Source of the DNA: Micromonospora gifhornensis
GTDB lineage: Bacteria; Actinomycetota; Actinomycetes; Mycobacteriales; Micromonosporaceae
Length of the DNA stretch: 64,000 nt
Assembly (NCBI RefSeq): GCF_016863515.1
Contig: NZ_BOPA01000035.1
Location: forward strand, 1-64,000
Direction of reading: 5' to 3'
Below, piece after piece: positions 60,904-64,000 of the stretch (position 1 is its first letter; every line of letters begins with the position of its first letter). Under the pieces are notes generated by a model. The model saw nothing but the letters and a program-made list of their open reading frames with translations, made no database searches and was not told the origin of the DNA. A program made the translations under genes and the position numbers.

Positions 60904-61887
60904 GATCGACCATTATCCACGTCTACCTCAAGATTCATGCCCCTCGCCATGACCACCTGCTGGGACGACGCGCGCGGCCACGGCCGTCCCGCACGGTGTC
61001 CCCACCGGCCTGCCCCGGTCTCGCTGCCGTTAACCAGAACGTAACGAAGCACCACCAGCAGATTCATCCAATCAGCGGCGACAATGTGGTCCACCACGAC
61101 TCCAGGGCGCCCCGGCCGCTTTCACGGCCGCCGGCTATTTGATCTTGTCGAATTGCCCAGAATGGCCCCTGATCCCGGATTTGCCTGCCGCCGAGCGCAA
61201 GCGGCACGAGCGCAGCAGTCGGCGGAATCCTACGGCCGGAGCGGTCTGGACTAGCACTGCGGACCGGGCGTAGCATGCTCCAGAGAAATCGATCAGTCGA
61301 TCGCCGCTGGTAAATGTTGACAGCGGAACGGGGGAGGTATTGTTCTATGCGTTACCACCGGAGCCTGACCTTACTCGCGCTGCTATAGCGCCACATCATT
61401 TGGTTCTGATCAGGGTCTCTTGAGGAGCCGGCGAAACAATACGGTTAGAGTCTGGCCGCTCTTCGCGACCCTGTTTTCCTGATGTCGACTGATGCGCGCC
61501 GACCGACCTGCGGCGGCCCGCATCTCCCATTCGGTCCGGTCACACCGAGCCGCCGGCAGGACCGCTGGCATCGCGCCCGGCACCGGATCCGGATCCACGC
61601 TCACGCCGGGCACCCTCGCTGATCGGGCGGGACGGTCGACCAGGCACCTTGACAGCGCTTCCGGCCGTCGCCGGGCCAGCGACCTCGTCAACACACGGCC
61701 CGACACGCCGATCGTGTCAGAGCCGGCCATGCACCGAGTCGAGCAGCAACCTACCGCGCCAGCTCGGCCTGCGACCTGCTGGGTCGCCGGCCGCCGCGCG
61801 CACTGAAGCGATTCACCGACAACTGGAGCAGCAGGCCCGCGAAAGGCCTGTTGCACACGGGCACCCAGATGAGAGGGAAACGCGAAC
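60904..61887. other. 984-bp region without a supported gene
   Basis: The region is less GC-rich than its surroundings in the middle (about 61040-61480) and carries no frame with convincing codon use. The only translation-like element is a 13-codon frame at 61347. The following open frames near 61490-61890 have poor composition and no ribosome site. It probably holds the promoter and leader for the alpha-oxoamine synthase unit. Confidence 0.5.
61317..61388 (+). promoter_or_regulatory. Possible promoter and 13-residue leader peptide
   Basis: TTGACA at 61317-61322 is a perfect -35 hexamer, but the nearest AT-rich hexamer TATTGT (61338) is only 15 bp further. GGGGAGG at 61331 is well placed before ATG 61347, which opens a frame for MRYHRSLTLLALL ending at 61388. 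These elements overlap one another, so at most one reading can be right. It is 500 bp from the next gene. Confidence 0.2.
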
Positions 61888-63072
61888 GTGGTGACAGTGG
61901 ACATCTTTGGCCGCTGCCGGTCATACACCGAGAGCCGGGAGGCGCGCGAGGCCGGCCTTTACCCGTACTTCACCCCTTTCGGGGGGCAGGACGCGACGGT
62001 CGCGCAGACCGTGGACGGCGAGATTCTGATGTGCGGCTCGAACAACTACCTCGGGCTGACCTCCGACCCGCGGGTCAAAGCGGCGGCGCAGGCCGCGATC
62101 GAGGAGTACGGGTCGTCGCGCACGGGATCGCGACTCCTCAACGGCAATACGCCACTGCACGAGGAGTTGGAGCACGAGCTGGCCGATTTCCTCGGCATGC
62201 CGGCCGCACTTGTTTTTCCGACCGGTTATCAGGCAAATGTCGGCGTGATCGCGTCGCTGGTGTCGCGCCACGACGTGGTCATCCTCGACCGCGAGGCGCA
62301 CGCCTCGGTCTACGACGGCTGCGGCATGAGCCGGGCCCGGACGCGGCGGTTCGCCCACAACGACATGGATGACCTGGAACGGCAGTTGGCCTCCGTGCCC
62401 TCGGACGCCGGCCGGCTGGTCATCGTGGACGGGGTCTACTCGATGGCCGGCGACCTGTGCCCGCTGGACGAGGTGGTACGGCTGTGCCGGCGGTACGGCG
62501 CACGCCTGCTCGTCGACGACGCGCACGGCATCGGTGTGCTGGCCGAGGGGCGGGGTACCAGCGCACATTTCGGCGTCACCGACGAGGTCGACCTCATCAC
62601 GGTCACCTTCAGCAAGTCGCTGGCGTCGATCGGCGGCGCGGTGCTCGGTCCGTCGGATGTCATCGAGTACCTGCGCCACCACGCGCGCAGCCTCATCTTC
62701 AGCGCCTCCGCCACACCGGCCAACCTGGCCGCCGCGTACGCCGCGTTGCGCATCCTGCGGGCGCAGCCGTGGCTGTGCCGGCAGGCGGTGGAGAACGCGT
62801 CCTACGTACGTCGCGAACTCGCCGCCCTGGGTTACGACCCGATCCCGAGCGAGACGCCGATCGTGTCGGTACGGCTCGACGGCGTGCCACACACCCTGCG
62901 CGCGTGGCGCAGCCTGTTGGACCGCGGCGTGTACGTCAACGCGGTGGTCCCACCGGCGGCGTCGCCCCGGCTGCGGGCGAGCTTCTCCACCACGCACACC
63001 CCTGAGCAGCTCAAGCGCGTCGTCGCCGCGTTCGCCGAAGTCCGCGACCTGATGCCCCTGGAGGACCGATGA
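61888..63072 (+). CDS. Alpha-oxoamine synthase (KBL/BioF/SPT-like), PLP-dependent
   Basis: A 394-residue PLP enzyme of the alpha-oxoamine synthase family, which condenses an amino acid with an acyl-CoA or acyl-ACP with loss of CO2. It shows NNYLGL, GSSRTGSRLLNG, the ring-stacking H138 in DREAHAS, the PLP aspartate/histidine in VDDAHGIG and the Schiff-base lysine K243 in TFSKSLASIGG. Length matches 8-amino-7-oxononanoate synthase and serine palmitoyltransferase. GTG 61888 follows GAGAGGGAAA; GTG 61891 is also possible. The stop overlaps the start of a UbiA gene (ATGA), which argues against a biotin role and for a specialised pathway extending to the right. Confidence 0.9.
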   Translation: MVTVDIFGRCRSYTESREAREAGLYPYFTPFGGQDATVAQTVDGEILMCGSNNYLGLTSDPRVKAAAQAAIEEYGSSRTGSRLLNGNTPLHEELEHELADFLGMPAALVFPTGYQANVGVIASLVSRHDVVILDREAHASVYDGCGMSRARTRRFAHNDMDDLERQLASVPSDAGRLVIVDGVYSMAGDLCPLDEVVRLCRRYGARLLVDDAHGIGVLAEGRGTSAHFGVTDEVDLITVTFSKSLASIGGAVLGPSDVIEYLRHHARSLIFSASATPANLAAAYAALRILRAQPWLCRQAVENASYVRRELAALGYDPIPSETPIVSVRLDGVPHTLRAWRSLLDRGVYVNAVVPPAASPRLRASFSTTHTPEQLKRVVAAFAEVRDLMPLEDR

Positions 63073-64000
63073 CCGTCAGCCAGCTCGAACCCACAGTCAC
63101 GATCCGGGATCAGGCGGTGGCCTGGGCGCGGATGTGGCGGCTGCACTTCGTGCCCTTCTCGCTGTCGGCCGGTCTGGTCGGCATGACCGCGCCGCCGCTG
63201 GGGGCCAGCGCCGCGAGCATCGTGATCGGGCTGCTGTTCTGCACCCTCGGATACGGCGTCGGAGTGGTCATCAACGACTGGTTCGACCGCAAGGCCGATG
63301 CGGTCAACGCACCGGACCGCCCGTTCGTCACCGGGCTGATAAACCCCCACGTCGGCCTGGGCCTGACGCTCGCGTTCTCCACCGCCCTGATGGTGGTCGC
63401 CATCGTCGTCGCACCGACGCTGGCGCTGTGGAGTGTCATCGCGATCGGCGGGCATCTGGTCTACTCCTGGACCAAGCGCATCCCGATGCTGGGCAACGTC
63501 GTCAACGGCATCGACATGGCACTGTTCACGGTGCTCGGCGCGGTGGCCGTACGACCCGACGCCGGATGGCTCGACATCCCGGCGGTCACCTGGTTCCAGA
63601 CGGCGCTCGTCGCGGTCGTGTTCAGCGGCTTCTGCCTCGTCGGGTACTTCAAGGACATCGAGGGCGACCGGGTCGCCGGTTACCGCACGCTGCCGGTGGC
63701 CATCGGCACCGGCGCCTCCGCCCGGATCGCCGTCGTGTTCCCGGTCGTGGCGGTCGTGGCCGCCGGCGCGGCCGCCGTGGCCGACGCCGACCGTACGGGT
63801 GCCTATGCCCAGGTCGTCTTCTGGGCGCTGCTCGTCGCGGCCGCGCTCGGGTTCACGCAGAGCCTCGTGACGCTCATCCGGACACCGGACACCCGGGCGT
63901 ACGAGGCGCTGGTCTGGTTCATCCGGGCGACCACCCTGTTCTTCCTGTCGCTCGGCGCGCTGCACCGGCCGACCCTGTTCCTCGTCGTCGCCGTTCCGAT
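63069..64000 (+). CDS. UbiA-family prenyltransferase, partial (runs off the window)
   Basis: At least 310 residues are encoded and the frame is open at the window edge. It is a membrane protein with about eight hydrophobic segments. The two Asp-rich motifs of UbiA enzymes are visible: INDWFDRKAD near residue 70 and KDIEGDRVAGYRTLP near 200, which bind the magnesium-diphosphate of the prenyl donor. UbiA enzymes attach isoprenoid chains to aromatic or other acceptors inside the membrane. It is translationally coupled to the alpha-oxoamine synthase, so the acceptor may come from that enzyme's product. Which acceptor and chain length cannot be told. Confidence 0.9.
   Translation, partial: MTVSQLEPTVTIRDQAVAWARMWRLHFVPFSLSAGLVGMTAPPLGASAASIVIGLLFCTLGYGVGVVINDWFDRKADAVNAPDRPFVTGLINPHVGLGLTLAFSTALMVVAIVVAPTLALWSVIAIGGHLVYSWTKRIPMLGNVVNGIDMALFTVLGAVAVRPDAGWLDIPAVTWFQTALVAVVFSGFCLVGYFKDIEGDRVAGYRTLPVAIGTGASARIAVVFPVVAVVAAGAAAVADADRTGAYAQVVFWALLVAAALGFTQSLVTLIRTPDTRAYEALVWFIRATTLFFLSLGALHRPTLFLVVAVP

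Noticed and set aside
61492..61894. Short plus-strand frames before the oxoamine synthase
   Set aside because: They lack ribosome sites, show no domain, and differ in composition from real genes here.
1..64000. CRISPR arrays, tRNA or rRNA genes, insertion sequences, integrases
   Set aside because: No spaced direct repeats of CRISPR type, no transposase or integrase, and no cloverleaf or rRNA-like stretch was seen by eye.

Overview
The window is high-GC actinomycete DNA. GC-ending codons, GTG and TTG starts, ATGA/GTGA stop-start overlaps, an AfsR-type regulator and the general style of the genes fit a Micromonosporaceae-like or related filamentous actinobacterium; the taxon is inference. About 45 kb (2.2-47.7 kb) looks like one nonribosomal lipopeptide biosynthetic cluster. 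A regulator block and a conserved-looking sigma factor / subtilase / CHAT locus follow, and the first two genes of what may be another pathway lie at the right edge.

Layout. 0-2.1 kb: two regulators (AraC-type with an N-terminal HTH, and MerR-type). 2.2-4.7 kb, minus strand: small secreted peptide, BesD-like Fe(II)/2-oxoglutarate amino-acid hydroxylase, aldehyde dehydrogenase. 5.0-16.7 kb, plus: KAS III, ACP, NRPS-1 (C-A-T-C-A-T with a lipoinitiation-like first C domain), type II thioesterase, SyrP-like hydroxylase, free-standing A-T didomain with a Gln-like pocket. 16.8-21.6 kb: NRPS-2 (C-T-C-A*-T; A* has lost its catalytic motifs). 21.9-35.6 kb: NRPS-3 (A-C-T-C-A-T-C-A-T-C-A-T-TE) and MbtH. 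Strong hairpins at 16.7, 21.7 and 35.7 kb separate these units. 35.9-47.7 kb: a tightly coupled 12-gene operon ending in a hairpin with a perfect 20-bp stem. It encodes an Asp/AsnRS-like protein, an FMN glutamate-synthase-like protein, a KAS III-like protein, a BtrJ-like ATP-grasp ligase, a BtrK-like PLP decarboxylase, an ACP, a thiolase-fold protein without catalytic Cys, two acyl-CoA-dehydrogenase-like proteins, a phosphopantetheinyl transferase, an unknown protein and an MFS exporter.

How it may work (inference). KAS III and its ACP make or deliver an acyl starter to the first C domain of NRPS-1. The line has eight C domains and eight in-line T domains, so an acylated octapeptide released by the terminal TE is expected. 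Modules 3, 4 and 5 in the middle of the line cannot load themselves in the usual C-A-T way: two have no A domain and one has a dead A domain. They must be charged by the A-T didomain, by the orphan A domain at the N-terminus of NRPS-3, or by the aminoacyl-ACP pathway encoded at 36-45 kb. That operon, with ligase, decarboxylase, ACP and dehydrogenases, resembles an extended version of the butirosin BtrJ/BtrK/BtrI logic and is the best candidate here for undescribed chemistry.

47.7-53.0 kb: SnoaL-like protein, AfsR-type SARP-NB-ARC-TPR regulator, XRE/NB-ARC-like regulator. CTATCAC-type heptamer repeats lie upstream of both regulators, in the gap before KAS III, and upstream of the left-hand AraC gene. 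53.2-58.7 kb: ECF sigma factor, small beta-rich protein, cytoplasmic subtilase and TPR-CHAT protease, a compact signalling or proteolysis locus. 58.7-60.9 kb: secreted unknown protein and a VOC protein. 61.9-64 kb: alpha-oxoamine synthase and a UbiA prenyltransferase that runs off the window.
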